This document shows, piece by piece, positions 42,243-51,720 of a DNA stretch of 64,000 nucleotides. How positions within the stretch are numbered: position 1 is the first letter of the stretch; the number at the start of each line of letters is the position of its first letter. Origin of the DNA: Streptomyces spororaveus (lineage in GTDB: Bacteria > Actinomycetota > Actinomycetes > Streptomycetales > Streptomycetaceae). The stretch is from assembly GCF_016755875.1 (NCBI RefSeq), contig NZ_BNED01000005.1, positions 2,707,001 through 2,771,000 on the forward strand, read 5' to 3'. The notes below the pieces were generated by a model, which was not told the DNA's origin, did no database searches, and saw only the letters and a list, made by a program, of their open reading frames with translations. The position numbers and the translations under genes are program-made.

Positions 42243-43873
42243 GTCCCGGCCTCCGGCAGCGGCATCGCCCCGCGGGCGATGCCGGTCCGCAGCTCCAGCG
42301 CCACGGCCACGTCCGGCGTCTCGGGCCGGTCCCGCCCCCGCAGGTCGGCCACGGTCCAGGCGACCCGCAGCACCCGGTCCAGCCCGCGCGCGGTGAGCAG
42401 CCCCCGTTCCAGATCGCGTTCGGCCGGGGCCAGCGCGCCGGGCGCCGCCCGCCACCGGGTGCGCAATTCCCGCCCGGGCACTTCGCAGTTGAGCCGCCAC
42501 GGCGTGTCGGCGAGCCGGGCGGCGGTACGCTCCCGGGCCTGCCGCACCCGATCGGCGACCACCTCGGTGGATTCTCCGCGGCCGCCCCGCCCCAGCAGGT
42601 CGCAGCGGGTCACGGGCTCGACCTCCACCCTGAGGTCCACCCGGTCGAGCAACGGCCCGGACAGCCGCGCCTGGTAACGCCGGATCACCGAGGGCGGGCA
42701 TTCGCACCCCGCTCCGTGCAGGGTGTGGCGTCCGCACGGGCAGGGGTTGGCGGCGAGCACCATCAGGAACCTGGCGGGCAGCCTTACCACTCCGGCGGCG
42801 CGGGCGATGACCACGTGCCCGGATTCGAGGGGCTGCCGCAGCGCGTCCAGCGCCCGGCTGTGGAACTCGGCGGCCTCGTCCAGGAAGAGCACGCCCCGGT
42901 GGGCCAGGGAGACCGCCCCCGGCCTGGGGATCCCGGTCCCGCCGCCCACCAGGGACTGCATGGTCGCCGAGTGGTGCGGTGCGCAGTAGGGCGCTCTGGC
43001 GACCAGCGGTTCGCCGGGCGCGAGGATTCCCGCGACCGAGTGGACGGCCGTGACTTCCACGGAGTCCTGACGGGTGAGCGGCGGCAGGAGCCAGGGCAGC
43101 CGCTCGGCCAGCATCGTCTTGCCCGCCCCGGGCGGTCCGCTGAGGAAGAGGTGGTGCCCTCCGGCGGCAGCCACCTCCAGGGCGCGGCGCGCCGTGTGCT
43201 GCCCGGCCACGTCCGCGAGGTCGGGGAAGTCCGCGCCGTCCTCCCGGCCGGGCCGGGCCCGGGCGAGGCCCGTTCCCAGTCCCGCCCCCGGCACGAGCAG
43301 TCCGGCCAGTATCGGGTCCGGCCTGCCGGGCGGGTCGCCCGGTTCCTCCTCGGGGACCTCGCCGCCGGTGAGGACCGCGATGAGCTGGCTCAGGCTGCGT
43401 ACGCCCAGGACCGAGACATCCGGTACGAGCGCGGCCTCGGCCGCGCACTGCTGCGGCACCACCACCTGCCGGTAGCCGGCCTCGGCCGCGGCGAGGACCG
43501 CCGGCAGGATTCCGCGGACCGGGCGCACCCGGCCGTCCAGACCCAGCTCCCCGATCAGGACGAGGTCGGCGATCGCGCCGGGGTCCACCACCTCGGCGGC
43601 CCCGAGCACGGCCGCGGCGACGGCCAGGTCGAAGCCGGCGCCGGATTTCGGTACGGAAGCCGGGCTCAGCCCGACCGTGAGCTTCTTCTGCGGCCAGGCC
43701 GCACCCGAGTTGACCACGGCCGCCCGGACCCGGTCCCGGCTCTCGACCAGGGTCTTGTCCGGCAGCCCCACCAGGGTGAAGGCGGCCACGCCCGGCTCCA
43801 GGTCGGCCTGTACCTCGACCACCACGCCGTCGACCCCGACCAGGGCCACCGAGCAGGCCCGTGCGAACCCCAT
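42239..43873 (-). CDS. Magnesium-chelatase-like AAA+ helicase (YifB/ComM)
   Basis: A 544-residue protein with an N-terminal Lon-like domain (FTLVGLPDKTLVESRDRVRA) and an AAA+ ATPase with Walker A SGPPGAGKTML and Walker B GVLFLDEAAEF. A four-Cys cluster (NPCPCGRHTLHGAGCECPP) follows, as in ComM, which drives branch migration in natural transformation. It lies between YraN and DprA with overlapping ends, as in other bacteria. Confidence 0.92.
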   Translation of the reverse strand: MGFARACSVALVGVDGVVVEVQADLEPGVAAFTLVGLPDKTLVESRDRVRAAVVNSGAAWPQKKLTVGLSPASVPKSGAGFDLAVAAAVLGAAEVVDPGAIADLVLIGELGLDGRVRPVRGILPAVLAAAEAGYRQVVVPQQCAAEAALVPDVSVLGVRSLSQLIAVLTGGEVPEEEPGDPPGRPDPILAGLLVPGAGLGTGLARARPGREDGADFPDLADVAGQHTARRALEVAAAGGHHLFLSGPPGAGKTMLAERLPWLLPPLTRQDSVEVTAVHSVAGILAPGEPLVARAPYCAPHHSATMQSLVGGGTGIPRPGAVSLAHRGVLFLDEAAEFHSRALDALRQPLESGHVVIARAAGVVRLPARFLMVLAANPCPCGRHTLHGAGCECPPSVIRRYQARLSGPLLDRVDLRVEVEPVTRCDLLGRGGRGESTEVVADRVRQARERTAARLADTPWRLNCEVPGRELRTRWRAAPGALAPAERDLERGLLTARGLDRVLRVAWTVADLRGRDRPETPDVAVALELRTGIARGAMPLPEAGT

Positions 43874-44244
43874 CAGGCCACCCCCCTGACGTGTTCCACC
43901 AGGGGGGCGCCGCGCCGCGGCAGGAGCACCCCGACCAGGTCGATCCGCACCCCGCCCGGGGGCGGTCCGCCGTGGTCGGCGAGCCAGCGCCCGGCGAGCG
44001 CGCGCAAGCGCTCGGCCTTGACGGGCCGGACGGCGGCCATGGGGTGCTCGAACTCGCCCGCCCGGCGGGTCTTGACCTCGCAGACGACGAGGGCGTCCCC
44101 GTCCCGCGCGACGATGTCGATCTCGCCGCCGCGGCACCGCCAGTTCCGCGCGATCACGGTCATCCCGGCCTCGGCCAGCCGCCGTGCCGCGAGTTCCTCG
44201 CCGTACCGCCCCAATGCCTGCTGTGCCACGCCCTTCGCGTTCAT
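43873..44244 (-). CDS. YraN family endonuclease-like protein (UPF0102)
   Basis: A 123-residue restriction-endonuclease-fold protein with conserved residues in [28 protein letters not shown] and VVCEVKTRR (the E-I-D and E-x-K pattern). Function in the cell is not established. The ATG at 44244 is preferred. The stop shares a base with the YifB start. Confidence 0.9.
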   Translation of the reverse strand: MNAKGVAQQALGRYGEELAARRLAEAGMTVIARNWRCRGGEIDIVARDGDALVVCEVKTRRAGEFEHPMAAVRPVKAERLRALAGRWLADHGGPPPGGVRIDLVGVLLPRRGAPLVEHVRGVA

Positions 44245-44324
44245 CCGGCACCACCTCCGGCACCGACGGTCCCGCACCCCCGCCCACCTTGTGGATCTTG
44301 GTGGATGGTCCGGCCGTTGTGGAA

Positions 44325-44354
44325 AACCGCCTCACCCTCCCGGGTGAGGCGGTT
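44325..44354 (-). terminator. Terminator after the DUF2469 gene
   Basis: AACCGCCTCACC (44325-44336) pairs exactly with GGTGAGGCGGTT (44343-44354), 12 bp with a 6-base loop; TTCC follows on the minus strand. It is 16 bases after the stop at 44371, an unusually canonical Rho-independent form for this GC level. Confidence 0.75.
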
Positions 44355-44370
44355 CGGCAGGCGTCGTCCC

Positions 44371-44679
44371 TCAGCTGCCGGGCAGTTCGAGATCGCTCTT
44401 GTTGAGCTCCTCGATGTTCACGTCCTTGAAGGTCAGCACCCGCACCTGCTTCACGAAACGGGCCGGCCGGTACATGTCCCAGACCCAGGCGTCGGCCATG
44501 GTGACCTCGAAGAACACCTCCCCCTGAACCGAATGCACCTGCATCTCGTAGTCGTTCGTGAGGTAGAAACGGCGCTCCGTCTCGATCACGTACTTGAACA
44601 GCCCGACGACGTCGCGGTACTCCCGATAGAGCTTCAGCTCCATCTCGGTCTCGTACTTTTCGAGGTCCTCGGCACTCAT
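44371..44679 (-). CDS. DUF2469 family protein
   Basis: A 102-residue acidic protein common to actinobacteria. It begins SAEDLEKYETEMELKLYREY and contains VIETERRFYLTNDYEM and VWDMYRPARFVKQVRVLTFK. No function is assigned. The gene always lies between the Nudix/signal peptidase genes and YraN in this genus. It ends with a strong terminator. Confidence 0.85.
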   Translation of the reverse strand: MSAEDLEKYETEMELKLYREYRDVVGLFKYVIETERRFYLTNDYEMQVHSVQGEVFFEVTMADAWVWDMYRPARFVKQVRVLTFKDVNIEELNKSDLELPGS

Positions 44680-44734
44680 GGCATGTTCCCCTTCAGCCGT
44701 GCGTCCCCCTATTGTGCGCCAGGCCCCTGCGCCC

Positions 44735-45241
44735 CTAAACGATTTCCGGGGCCAGGACCACCGGCTCACCCGGAGGACCGTCGACGAGCAGCGTACGGAG
44801 CAGCTCGGCGAGTCTGGTCGGGTACACCGTCTCATGGGCCGCGAGCAGTTCCTCGGAGGTCCACCACCTGGCTCCGGTGACGCTGCGCCGCTCCAGCTCG
44901 GTGAGGCCGCCCATCTCGGTCTCGGTCCGGGTGGTCCGGGCGAGGAAGTACCACTCGTCCTGCTCCCAGCGCCGCCCGTCGAAGGGGAAGGAGCAGTAGC
45001 GGTGCCACAGCACCGGACCCAGTTCCACCTCGGTGATCCCGGTCTCCTCGGCCAGCTCGCGCAGCGCGGCCTGCTCCCGGGTCTCGGTCCCCTCCAGTCC
45101 GCCGCCGGGGGTGAACCACCAGTCGTCCGAGGGGTCGGCCGGTTCGAAGCCGTGCAGCAGCAGGATCCGGTCCGCCGGGTCGAGCAGGATCACCCGTGAC
45201 ACCTTCCGGCCGCCGGTCCCGGCGGCCGGGTCAGCGGACAC
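44735..45241 (-). CDS. Nudix hydrolase
   Basis: A 168-residue protein with the Nudix box GGLEGTETREQAALRELAEE, in which the REXXEE residues bind Mg. It hydrolyses nucleoside diphosphate derivatives; the exact one is unknown. The GTG at 45241 overlaps the end of sipZ by 11 bases, so it belongs to the same transcript. Confidence 0.85.
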   Translation of the reverse strand: MSADPAAGTGGRKVSRVILLDPADRILLLHGFEPADPSDDWWFTPGGGLEGTETREQAALRELAEETGITEVELGPVLWHRYCSFPFDGRRWEQDEWYFLARTTRTETEMGGLTELERRSVTGARWWTSEELLAAHETVYPTRLAELLRTLLVDGPPGEPVVLAPEIV

Positions 45242-46013
45242 CGGCCCGCTCCTGCCGCCGGCCGCGCGCGAGGAGCCGTGCGACCGGCCCGTACGCGGCC
45301 CCCAGCACCACCAGGGCGGCCCCGGCCAGCACCGCCGCCACCTGGAGGCGCAGCGGCCCGGGCCGCGAGATCCCGCCCGGCAGGGCGGCGTACGTGGCCG
45401 GCCGCTCCAGCATCGATACGGAGGGCCAGGCCAGGGCGTCGACCCGGGCACTGACGGCCGACCGGGACACGGTCCCCTGCCCGGTCTCCTGCAGGTGGGC
45501 CCGGGAGTCCAGGGAGGCGGCCCGCCGGTCGCCGAGGAGGAAGAGGTTGCCTTCGGGGACCGCCACCTCGAAGGGGGTGCCCGAGGGCGCGGTCTGTCCG
45601 GGCGGCATGGCCAGGCCCGTGTCCGGCTTGGTGGTGTCGGCGTACGGCTCGTCCAGCGTGGCGCCGTTCACCGTCACCTCGCCGGCCGGGCCGCAGCACT
45701 TCACGACGTCGCCGCCGATGCCCACGACCCGCTTGACCATCGGGGAGTCGCTCCACAGGGAATCGGTGAAGATGACCACGTCACCGCGGCGCACCTCACC
45801 GCCGTCGATGCGCTGCGCGAGCACCCGGTCCCCGGGCCGCACCGTGGGCATCATCGAGTCGGTGGGAACCGTGTAGGGCCGGTAGACGACCGCCCCCCAC
45901 ACGAAGCCGCCCAGGAAGAGCGCGAAGCCGATGGCCACGGCGATTCCCGACAGCACGTTGCCGAGACCGCCGCGGCCGTCCTCGCCACTGCGTATTGCTT
46001 GTGTTCCGCCCAT
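45231..46013 (-). CDS. sipZ: Type I signal peptidase SipZ
   Basis: A 260-residue membrane enzyme. The catalytic Ser is in PTDSMMPTVRPGDRVL and the Lys in VKRVVGIGGD. An N-terminal membrane anchor and a second C-terminal hydrophobic segment (LQVAAVLAGAALVVLGAAYG) flank the outer domain; two anchors are typical of SipY and SipZ, while SipW has fewer. It cuts Sec signal peptides outside the membrane. The ATG at 46013 follows GGGGGCG. Confidence 0.88.
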   Translation of the reverse strand: MGGTQAIRSGEDGRGGLGNVLSGIAVAIGFALFLGGFVWGAVVYRPYTVPTDSMMPTVRPGDRVLAQRIDGGEVRRGDVVIFTDSLWSDSPMVKRVVGIGGDVVKCCGPAGEVTVNGATLDEPYADTTKPDTGLAMPPGQTAPSGTPFEVAVPEGNLFLLGDRRAASLDSRAHLQETGQGTVSRSAVSARVDALAWPSVSMLERPATYAALPGGISRPGPLRLQVAAVLAGAALVVLGAAYGPVARLLARGRRQERAGVR

Positions 46014-46058
46014 TCCAGCGCCCCCACACACTTCGGGATCGTCGACCTGGGCGGCACC

Positions 46059-46967
46059 CTACCCGTCGGTACGGCCGCTGGTCAGCTTCTGCCTGCGCCA
46101 CATGACCAGCGGAACCGCTCCCACGAGCCCCAGCGCGGCCGGTCCGAGCCCGACCGGGGCCAGACCGGCGGCCCCGAGGCCGAGCGCGGCCGCCGCCGCC
46201 TGGTTGCCGATGCCCGGCTGGTCGAAGGTGTCCGGGACCGGCAGGGTGGACCAGCGGGTAACCGGCCACGCGACCACGACGGCCCGCCCGACGACCTTGT
46301 CCACCGGGACGAAGCCCTTGGTGGAGTCCTGCTGGTGGTAGCGGGAGTCCTCGGAGTTCTGCCGGTGGTCACCCATGACCCAGATCTTGCCCTTGGGCAC
46401 CGTGATCGGGCCGAACGGGGCGTCGTCGCACGGGGTGTTGCCGGGGTAGATGTACGGCTCGTCCAGCTCCTTGCCGTTGACGACGACCGGTCCCCCCTTC
46501 TTGCACTCGACCGTGTCTCCGCCGATCGCGATGACCCGCTTGATCAGGTCCTTCTCGGAGGCGTCCGGCATCAGGCCGATCTTGCTGAGCACCTGCTGGA
46601 AGACGTTCGGCTCGGGAGTGGGCTGCCCCGACAGCCAGTCCGCGGGGTCGTGGAAGACGACGACCTCGCCGCGCTCCGGCTCGGAGCCGAACCACGGGGT
46701 CAGCTTGTCCACCAGCACCCGGTCGCCCATCTGCAGGGTGTTCTGCATGGAGGCGGACGGGATCGAGAACGCCTGGAGCAGGAACGTCTTGATCAGCAGG
46801 GCGAGCAGCAGGGCGATACCGATGAGGAGCGGGAGCTCCTTCCAGAAGGACCGGTGCGCCTGCTCCGTGGCATCGCCGTCCGCCTCGGTCTCGCGCTCGA
46901 CGGCGTCGTCCGGCCGTTCCTCGCCTTCGTCGCGTCCGGACCGTGCGCCTACCGCCACGTCCCCCAC
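46059..46967 (-). CDS. sipY: Type I signal peptidase SipY
   Basis: A 302-residue signal peptidase. The Ser is in IPSASMQNTLQMGDRVLVDK and the Lys in IKRVIAIGGD. The N-terminal tail is acidic, and a C-terminal hydrophobic stretch rich in Gly and Ala ends in a basic tail. SipY is the main housekeeping signal peptidase of S. lividans by published knowledge. Two GTG starts compete (46967 and 46973); AGGAG spacing favours 46967. It follows sipX by about 100 bases. Confidence 0.85.
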   Translation of the reverse strand: MGDVAVGARSGRDEGEERPDDAVERETEADGDATEQAHRSFWKELPLLIGIALLLALLIKTFLLQAFSIPSASMQNTLQMGDRVLVDKLTPWFGSEPERGEVVVFHDPADWLSGQPTPEPNVFQQVLSKIGLMPDASEKDLIKRVIAIGGDTVECKKGGPVVVNGKELDEPYIYPGNTPCDDAPFGPITVPKGKIWVMGDHRQNSEDSRYHQQDSTKGFVPVDKVVGRAVVVAWPVTRWSTLPVPDTFDQPGIGNQAAAAALGLGAAGLAPVGLGPAALGLVGAVPLVMWRRQKLTSGRTDG

Positions 46968-47070
46968 ATCCACTCCTCACTCGCGATTGCCGCCCGCGCC
47001 GAATCCGGCACGGGCCCTCCCCTCCCTTAACGAGCGGGAGTTCCCTAAGGCGCGGGAGACCGAGGACACA

Positions 47071-47955
47071 CTATGCGAACGGGGCGCCCCGACGGCGCCG
47101 CCGACGGCCGCGCCCTTCGCGCCGCGCCTGATCGGGCACCATCCGGAAGGTCGCGGGCTGCTCCAGCTTGGTCCAGTGCCCGTAGGGCCAGGCGATCACT
47201 ACGGCCTCCCCGACCACCCCGCTCTCGGGGATGGTGCCCGAAAAGCCCTCGTCGAGGTGGAACCGGGAGTCGGACGAGTTCGCGCGGTGGTCGCCCATCA
47301 CGAACAGCCGGCCCTCCGGCACCGTCACCTCGAACGTGATGTCCGAAGGAGTGTTGCCCGGATTCACGTAAGGCTCATCGAGGGGCGATCCGTTGACGGT
47401 GACCCGGCCCTGGCTGTCACAGCATTTGACGGTGTCCCCGCCGACGCCGATGACGCGCTTGATCAGATCCTGCTCGTCGGCCGAGGGCAGCAGGCCGATG
47501 AAGGTCAGCGCCTCCTTGATCTGCTTGACCACGATCGGATCCTTGGGCGGCCGGGCCGCCTCGCCCTTGAGCCAGCCGCCGGGGTCCTTGAACACGACGA
47601 TGTCGCCGCGCTCGATCTCGGAGCCGAACCAGGGCGTCAGCTTGTCCACCAGGACCCGGTCGCCGATCCGGATCGTCTGCTCCATCGAGCCCGACGGAAT
47701 GAAGAAGGCCTGCACCAGGAAGGTCTTGAGGAGCAGGGCGATGCACAGCGCCACGACCACCAGCAGCGGCACCTCACCGGCCCGGCGCGTGCGGCGGCGC
47801 CGGCGCACCTTGCGAGCCGTCCGGCGCCGTTCGGCCCGGCCGCCCTCCACCCGGCCGCCGACACCCACCGGGGGCGGTGCGGGCTCCGGCTCCGGCTCGG
47901 GTTCGGGCTCGAAGTCCCAGTCCCGTCCGCCCTTCGGCCGTCCGCGGCTACCCAT
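47071..47955 (-). CDS. sipX: Type I signal peptidase SipX
   Basis: A 294-residue signal peptidase. The N-terminus is a run of EP repeats (residues about 15-24) then a very basic stretch (RKVRRRRRTRR) before the membrane anchor. The Ser is in IPSGSMEQTIRIGDRVLVDK and the Lys in IKRVIGVGGD; the C-terminus has another Arg-rich run. The ATG at 47955 overlaps the sipW stop by eight bases. Confidence 0.88.
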   Translation of the reverse strand: MGSRGRPKGGRDWDFEPEPEPEPEPAPPPVGVGGRVEGGRAERRRTARKVRRRRRTRRAGEVPLLVVVALCIALLLKTFLVQAFFIPSGSMEQTIRIGDRVLVDKLTPWFGSEIERGDIVVFKDPGGWLKGEAARPPKDPIVVKQIKEALTFIGLLPSADEQDLIKRVIGVGGDTVKCCDSQGRVTVNGSPLDEPYVNPGNTPSDITFEVTVPEGRLFVMGDHRANSSDSRFHLDEGFSGTIPESGVVGEAVVIAWPYGHWTKLEQPATFRMVPDQARREGRGRRRRRRGAPFA

Positions 47956-48685
47956 GGCCACCGCCTACGGATTCCCAGCGCGAGAGCGGCCAGCCGATCC
48001 AGTCGGCCCGCCCGATCACCTTCTCCACCGGCACCATCCCCCCGCCCGGCTCCCCCAGGTGGTCCCGGGAGTCCCGGGACTGGGAGCGATGATCACCCAT
48101 GACCCACAGCGTCCCCAGCGGTACGACGATCCGGAAGGGCACCGCCGAAGGGGCGTCGCCGGGCTGGAGGTACGGCTCCTCCAGCGGCACGCCGTTGACC
48201 GCCACCCGCCCGCCGGCGTCACAGCACACCACGTCGTCGCCGCCGACGCCCACGACCCGCTTCACGAAGTCGGTGTCGGACGGCTCGGCCAGCCCGAGCG
48301 CCGAGGCCGCGCCGTGCAGTACGGTCCCGACCGGATTGCCCGCGGGGCGTTCCCGTACGAAGGAGCCCGTGCCGTCGAAGACCACCACGTCCCCGCGGCG
48401 CGGCTGTTCGCCGAAGCGGTACGCCAGCTTGTTGACCAGCACCCGGTCCCCGACCCGGAGCGTCGGCTCCATCGAGCGGCTCGGGATCAGGAAGGGCTGG
48501 ACCACGAAATTGCTGAACAGCAGCAGGAAGACGGTGCAGATCACACCGAGCACTCCGGCGCGGCGCCACGTGAGGGGCCGCCGGCCGGCCGTCCGGCCGG
48601 TCCGGGAGAACGCAAAACGCGGCCGCTCCTCCCCCTCGACGGGGGAAGAGTGGCCGCGCTGCGTGTGAGGTGCTTCGGTGTCCAT
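47948..48685 (-). CDS. sipW: Type I signal peptidase SipW
   Basis: A 245-residue signal peptidase with one N-terminal membrane anchor (VLGVICTVFLLLFSNFVVQP). The Ser is in IPSRSMEPTLRVGDRVLVNK and the Lys in VKRVVGVGGD. It is the first of four consecutive signal peptidase genes and lies 44 bases after rplS, as in S. lividans and S. coelicolor. It also cleaves Sec signal peptides; the paralogues have partly distinct preferences by published work. Confidence 0.88.
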   Translation of the reverse strand: MDTEAPHTQRGHSSPVEGEERPRFAFSRTGRTAGRRPLTWRRAGVLGVICTVFLLLFSNFVVQPFLIPSRSMEPTLRVGDRVLVNKLAYRFGEQPRRGDVVVFDGTGSFVRERPAGNPVGTVLHGAASALGLAEPSDTDFVKRVVGVGGDDVVCCDAGGRVAVNGVPLEEPYLQPGDAPSAVPFRIVVPLGTLWVMGDHRSQSRDSRDHLGEPGGGMVPVEKVIGRADWIGWPLSRWESVGGGHG

Positions 48686-48729
48686 CGGGGGCGAGCCTAC
48701 TCGGCCGCCTCCGGACTCCGGGAGTTACC

Positions 48730-49080
48730 TCAGCGGTCGCGCTTCTCCTTGATCTTCGCGGCCTTGCCGCGGAGCTCACGGAGGTAGTACAGCTTGGCAC
48801 GGCGAACGTCACCGCGGGTGACGAGCTCGATCTTCTCGAAGATCGGGGAGTGGACCGGGAAGGTACGCTCCACACCGACGCTGAAGGAGACCTTGCGCAC
48901 GGTGAAGGTCTCGGAGACACCGGCACCCTGGCGGCGGATGACTACGCCCTTGAACTGCTGGATACGGGAGCGGTTGCCCTCGATCACGCGGACGTGCACG
49001 TTGATCGTGTCACCCGGGCGGAAGGCCGGGACGTCCGAGCGGAGCGTGGCGGCGTTGACGCCGTCGAGCAGGTGAGACAT
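48730..49080 (-). CDS. rplS: 50S ribosomal protein L19
   Basis: A 116-residue L19, standard length. The start [33 protein letters not shown] and the terminal [11 protein letters not shown] are conserved. The leader from trmD to here (133 bases) has a short CCCCTG/CAGGGG hairpin at 49175-49189. Part of the trmD-rplS group next to the signal peptidases. Confidence 0.96.
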   Translation of the reverse strand: MSHLLDGVNAATLRSDVPAFRPGDTINVHVRVIEGNRSRIQQFKGVVIRRQGAGVSETFTVRKVSFSVGVERTFPVHSPIFEKIELVTRGDVRRAKLYYLRELRGKAAKIKEKRDR

Positions 49081-49213
49081 GTTCTTCGTCTGCTTTCTTC
49101 GCATGACGCCACAGGTCGCCAGTGCGGGTTTCCGTAGAGAATTCGGGAGCTGCGGGGCCCGGCGGACGACGGTCCCCCTGTGGCAGGGGCGCCCGCGAGC
49201 ACACAGCAGCCGC

Positions 49214-50035
49214 CTATTCTTCCACGGTCTGCGCCCTGCGCCAAAATCGGCCGTCGGCGGACGGCTGCCAGCCCAGGACGGAGAGGATCTCCCGGTCCTT
49301 CTTGTCGAAGCCGGCGGCCTCGCAGCGCTCGATCAGGTCGGGACGGTTCTGCGCGGTCCGGCGGAAGGCCTCGTCCCGGCGCCAGCGGGCGATCTTCCCG
49401 TGGTGCCCGCTGAGCAGCACCTCGGGGATGTCGCGGCCGCGCCACACCGGGGGCTTGGTGTAGACGGGCCCCTCCAGCAGGTTCGCCATCTCGCCCGGCG
49501 CGAAGGAGTCGTCGCGGTGCGACTCGGCGTTGCCGAGCACCCCGGGCAGCAGCCGGGCCACGGCCTCGGTGACCACCAGTACGGCCGCCTCGCCGCCCGC
49601 CAGGACGTAGTCGCCGATGGAGACCTCGTACACCGGCATCCGCGTGGCGTACTCGTCCATGACCCGGCGGTCGATGCCCTCGTACCGGGCCGGCGTGAAG
49701 ATCAGCCAGGGCCGCTCGGAGAGTTCGACGGCCAGTTCCTGGGTGAAGGGCCGGCCGCTCGGTGTGGGAACGACCATGACGGGACCGCGGGCGCCCGCCT
49801 CGTAGCCGTCGGCCAGCGCGGAGTCCAGGGCCTCGCCCCACGGCTCGGTCTTCATGACCATGCCGGGACCACCGCCGTACGGGGTGTCGTCCACCGTGTT
49901 GTGCCGGTCGTAGGTCCACTCCCGCAGGTCGTGCACGTGTACGTCGAGCTGCCCGCGGGCGCGCGCCTTGCCGACGAGGGAGACGTTCAGCGGCTCCAGG
50001 TACTCGGGGAAGATCGTGACGACGTCGAGTCGCAT
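49214..50035 (-). CDS. trmD: tRNA (guanine-N1-)-methyltransferase TrmD
   Basis: A 273-residue SPOUT enzyme that methylates G37 of tRNAs with [26 protein letters not shown] and [13 protein letters not shown] form the knotted SAM site. The ATG at 50035 shares one base with the rimM stop. Standard position. Confidence 0.96.
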   Translation of the reverse strand: MRLDVVTIFPEYLEPLNVSLVGKARARGQLDVHVHDLREWTYDRHNTVDDTPYGGGPGMVMKTEPWGEALDSALADGYEAGARGPVMVVPTPSGRPFTQELAVELSERPWLIFTPARYEGIDRRVMDEYATRMPVYEVSIGDYVLAGGEAAVLVVTEAVARLLPGVLGNAESHRDDSFAPGEMANLLEGPVYTKPPVWRGRDIPEVLLSGHHGKIARWRRDEAFRRTAQNRPDLIERCEAAGFDKKDREILSVLGWQPSADGRFWRRAQTVEE

Positions 50036-50604
50036 CAGGCGTCGTCCCCGGATTCCGCGGCGTCCTCGTCCCGGGTCGAGACGACGACGGCGTCCCGCTC
50101 GTCGATCAGCCCCGGCGGCGGGGTGATGACGCAGCGCTGCTCCTCCAGGTCGATCTCGGCGACGATCTCCTCGACGAAGGGGATCATCACCTCGGAGCCG
50201 TCCGGCCGCTCGACGATGAAGAGGTCCTGCGAGGGCAGGTGGGAGATCTCGGTGATCCGGCCGATCTCCGTGCCGTCCTCCAGCACCACGTCCAGGTCCA
50301 TCAGCTGGTGGTCGTAGTACTCGTCGGGCTCCTCCGGGAGCTCCGCCGGGTCCACCTCGGCGATCAGGAGGATGTTGCGCAGCGCCTCGGCCCCGGTGCG
50401 GTCCTTGACGCCCGCGAAGCGCAGCAGCAGCCGTCCGCTGTGCACGCGGCCCGTCTCGATCGTCAGCGGTCCCGCCGTCGCGGGCTCCGTCTTGAGCACG
50501 GCGCCCGGACTCAGTCGCAGCTCCGGTTCGTCGGTGCGCACCTCGACGGTGACCTCACCCTTGATGCCGTGGGCGCGGCCGATCCGCGCGACTACCAACT
50601 CCAC
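50035..50604 (-). CDS. rimM: 16S rRNA processing protein RimM
   Basis: A 189-residue protein with [16 protein letters not shown] and a C-terminal PRC-barrel ending [20 protein letters not shown]. It helps 30S assembly, binding S19. Its translation is coupled to trmD. A large hairpin (50673-50713) separates it from the KH gene upstream. Confidence 0.94.
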   Translation of the reverse strand: MELVVARIGRAHGIKGEVTVEVRTDEPELRLSPGAVLKTEPATAGPLTIETGRVHSGRLLLRFAGVKDRTGAEALRNILLIAEVDPAELPEEPDEYYDHQLMDLDVVLEDGTEIGRITEISHLPSQDLFIVERPDGSEVMIPFVEEIVAEIDLEEQRCVITPPPGLIDERDAVVVSTRDEDAAESGDDA

Positions 50605-50672
50605 TGTGCTCTTCCCTTACTGCGGCGTGGTTGCTCACATCAATGGTCGCTCCTGCCCGGAGGCAGAAACGA

Positions 50673-50713
50673 CACGGGCCGGGGCGGGCGACCAACGCCC
50701 TCCCCGGCCCGTG
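50673..50713 (-). terminator. Hairpin between khpA-like gene and rimM
   Basis: CACGGGCCGGGG (50673-50684) pairs exactly with CCCCGGCCCGTG (50702-50713) and the inner GGGCG with CGCCC around ACCAA. It lies between the KH gene stop (50730) and rimM, and probably attenuates transcription. Confidence 0.7.
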
Positions 50714-50729
50714 CCGGTGAATCAACTGC

Positions 50730-50969
50730 TCAGCGGACCTGGTCCACGTCGACGAGGTCGACGCGGATGCCCCGGCCGCCGATGGCGCCCACGACGGTAC
50801 GCAGAGCACGTGCGGTGCGGCCGTTGCGGCCGATCACCTTGCCGAGGTCGTCGGGGTGAACCCGGACCTCAAGCACCTGCCCGCGGCGCAGGTTGCGCGA
50901 GGCGACCTGCACTTCGTCGGGGTTGTCCACAATGCCCTTCACGAGGTGCTCAAGAGCCTCCTCGAGCAT
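50730..50969 (-). CDS. khpA: KH-domain RNA-binding protein, KhpA-like
   Basis: A 79-residue single KH domain with the RNA-binding loop IGRNGRT. KhpA with KhpB is a small RNA-binding pair in Gram-positive bacteria. It sits 2 bases after rpsP, the normal place. The ATG at 50969 follows GAGG. Confidence 0.93.
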   Translation of the reverse strand: MLEEALEHLVKGIVDNPDEVQVASRNLRRGQVLEVRVHPDDLGKVIGRNGRTARALRTVVGAIGGRGIRVDLVDVDQVR

Positions 50970-50971
50970 GC

Positions 50972-51412
50972 TCAGGCCTCGGTCGACTCGGCGGCGGCCT
51001 CAGCCTCGTCCGCCTTCTTGTCGGCCTTCTTCGCCTTCTGCGTGATGGCCTCGCCCTTGCCCTCGCCGATGCCCTCAAGGGCCTTGGCGAACTCGTCGAA
51101 GGAGCGACGCTTGCTCTCCTTCGTGGCCGGCTGCAGGAGCGGCGCGGGGGCGGGGAGACCCTTGTGGGCCTGCCAGTCACCGGTCAGCTTCAGGATGGCG
51201 AGCACAGCCTCGGTGGGCTGGGCGCCGACGGACAGCCAGTACTGCGCACGCTCGGCGTTGACCTCGATGCGCGACGGGTTGTAGGTCGGGTGGTAGATAC
51301 CGATCTCTTCGATCGCGCGACCGTCCCGGCGGGTGCGGGCGTCGGCGACGACGATGCGGTAGTGCGGCTGGCGAATCTTGCCGAGGCGCTTGAGCTTGAT
51401 CTTGACTGCCAC
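50972..51412 (-). CDS. rpsP: 30S ribosomal protein S16
   Basis: A 146-residue S16 starting at GTG 51412 ([20 protein letters not shown]). The conserved core ends near residue 85 and is followed by an Ala/Lys/Glu-rich tail, usual in actinobacteria. First gene of the rpsP-khpA-rimM-trmD-rplS group. A CACAAT -10-like box is at 51546-51551 on the minus strand. Confidence 0.95.
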   Translation of the reverse strand: MAVKIKLKRLGKIRQPHYRIVVADARTRRDGRAIEEIGIYHPTYNPSRIEVNAERAQYWLSVGAQPTEAVLAILKLTGDWQAHKGLPAPAPLLQPATKESKRRSFDEFAKALEGIGEGKGEAITQKAKKADKKADEAEAAAESTEA

Positions 51413-51720
51413 TGGAGTGGTGTCTCCTGAACTTGACGTGGTTGGGCACATGAGATGCCACGTGGGGTTGCGGTACTCGGGTGCCCGATGGACGCGTCAG
51501 CCGGAGGAGAGAGGGGTCCTATGCGACTGTCGAGTACAGCTAGCCATTGTGCCATACGCCTGCGGCGCGCTCAGCCGGGCGGTCGGGTCCGGCGCCCGCC
51601 GGCGGTACGGCGGTACGGGGGACCCGTGCGTGCGCCGTCGGCGGCCGCCCCGGGTGGGGGCGACGGCCCGGCGCCCGGTTCGCCGTGGGGCGGTGGCCCG
51701 GGCGACGGCGGGGAAGGCGG
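51413..51720. other. 308-base spacer upstream of rpsP
   Basis: It holds the rpsP leader and a candidate promoter (51546-51574). The remaining part, 51580-51720, is very GC-rich with runs of CGG and GGGC. No RNA gene or convincing small ORF was found. The SprT-like gene ends at 51721. Confidence 0.6.
51546..51574 (-). promoter_or_regulatory. Candidate rpsP promoter
   Basis: On the minus strand CTGAGC (51574-51569) and CACAAT (51551-51546) are spaced by 17 bases, a passable vegetative sigma pattern, about 135 bases before the rpsP start. The -35 match is weak. Confidence 0.4.

Noticed and set aside
45231..48685. Recent tandem duplication of one signal peptidase gene
   Set aside because: The four proteins differ widely outside the catalytic motifs and have distinct tails, and the set is known across Streptomyces, so it is old.
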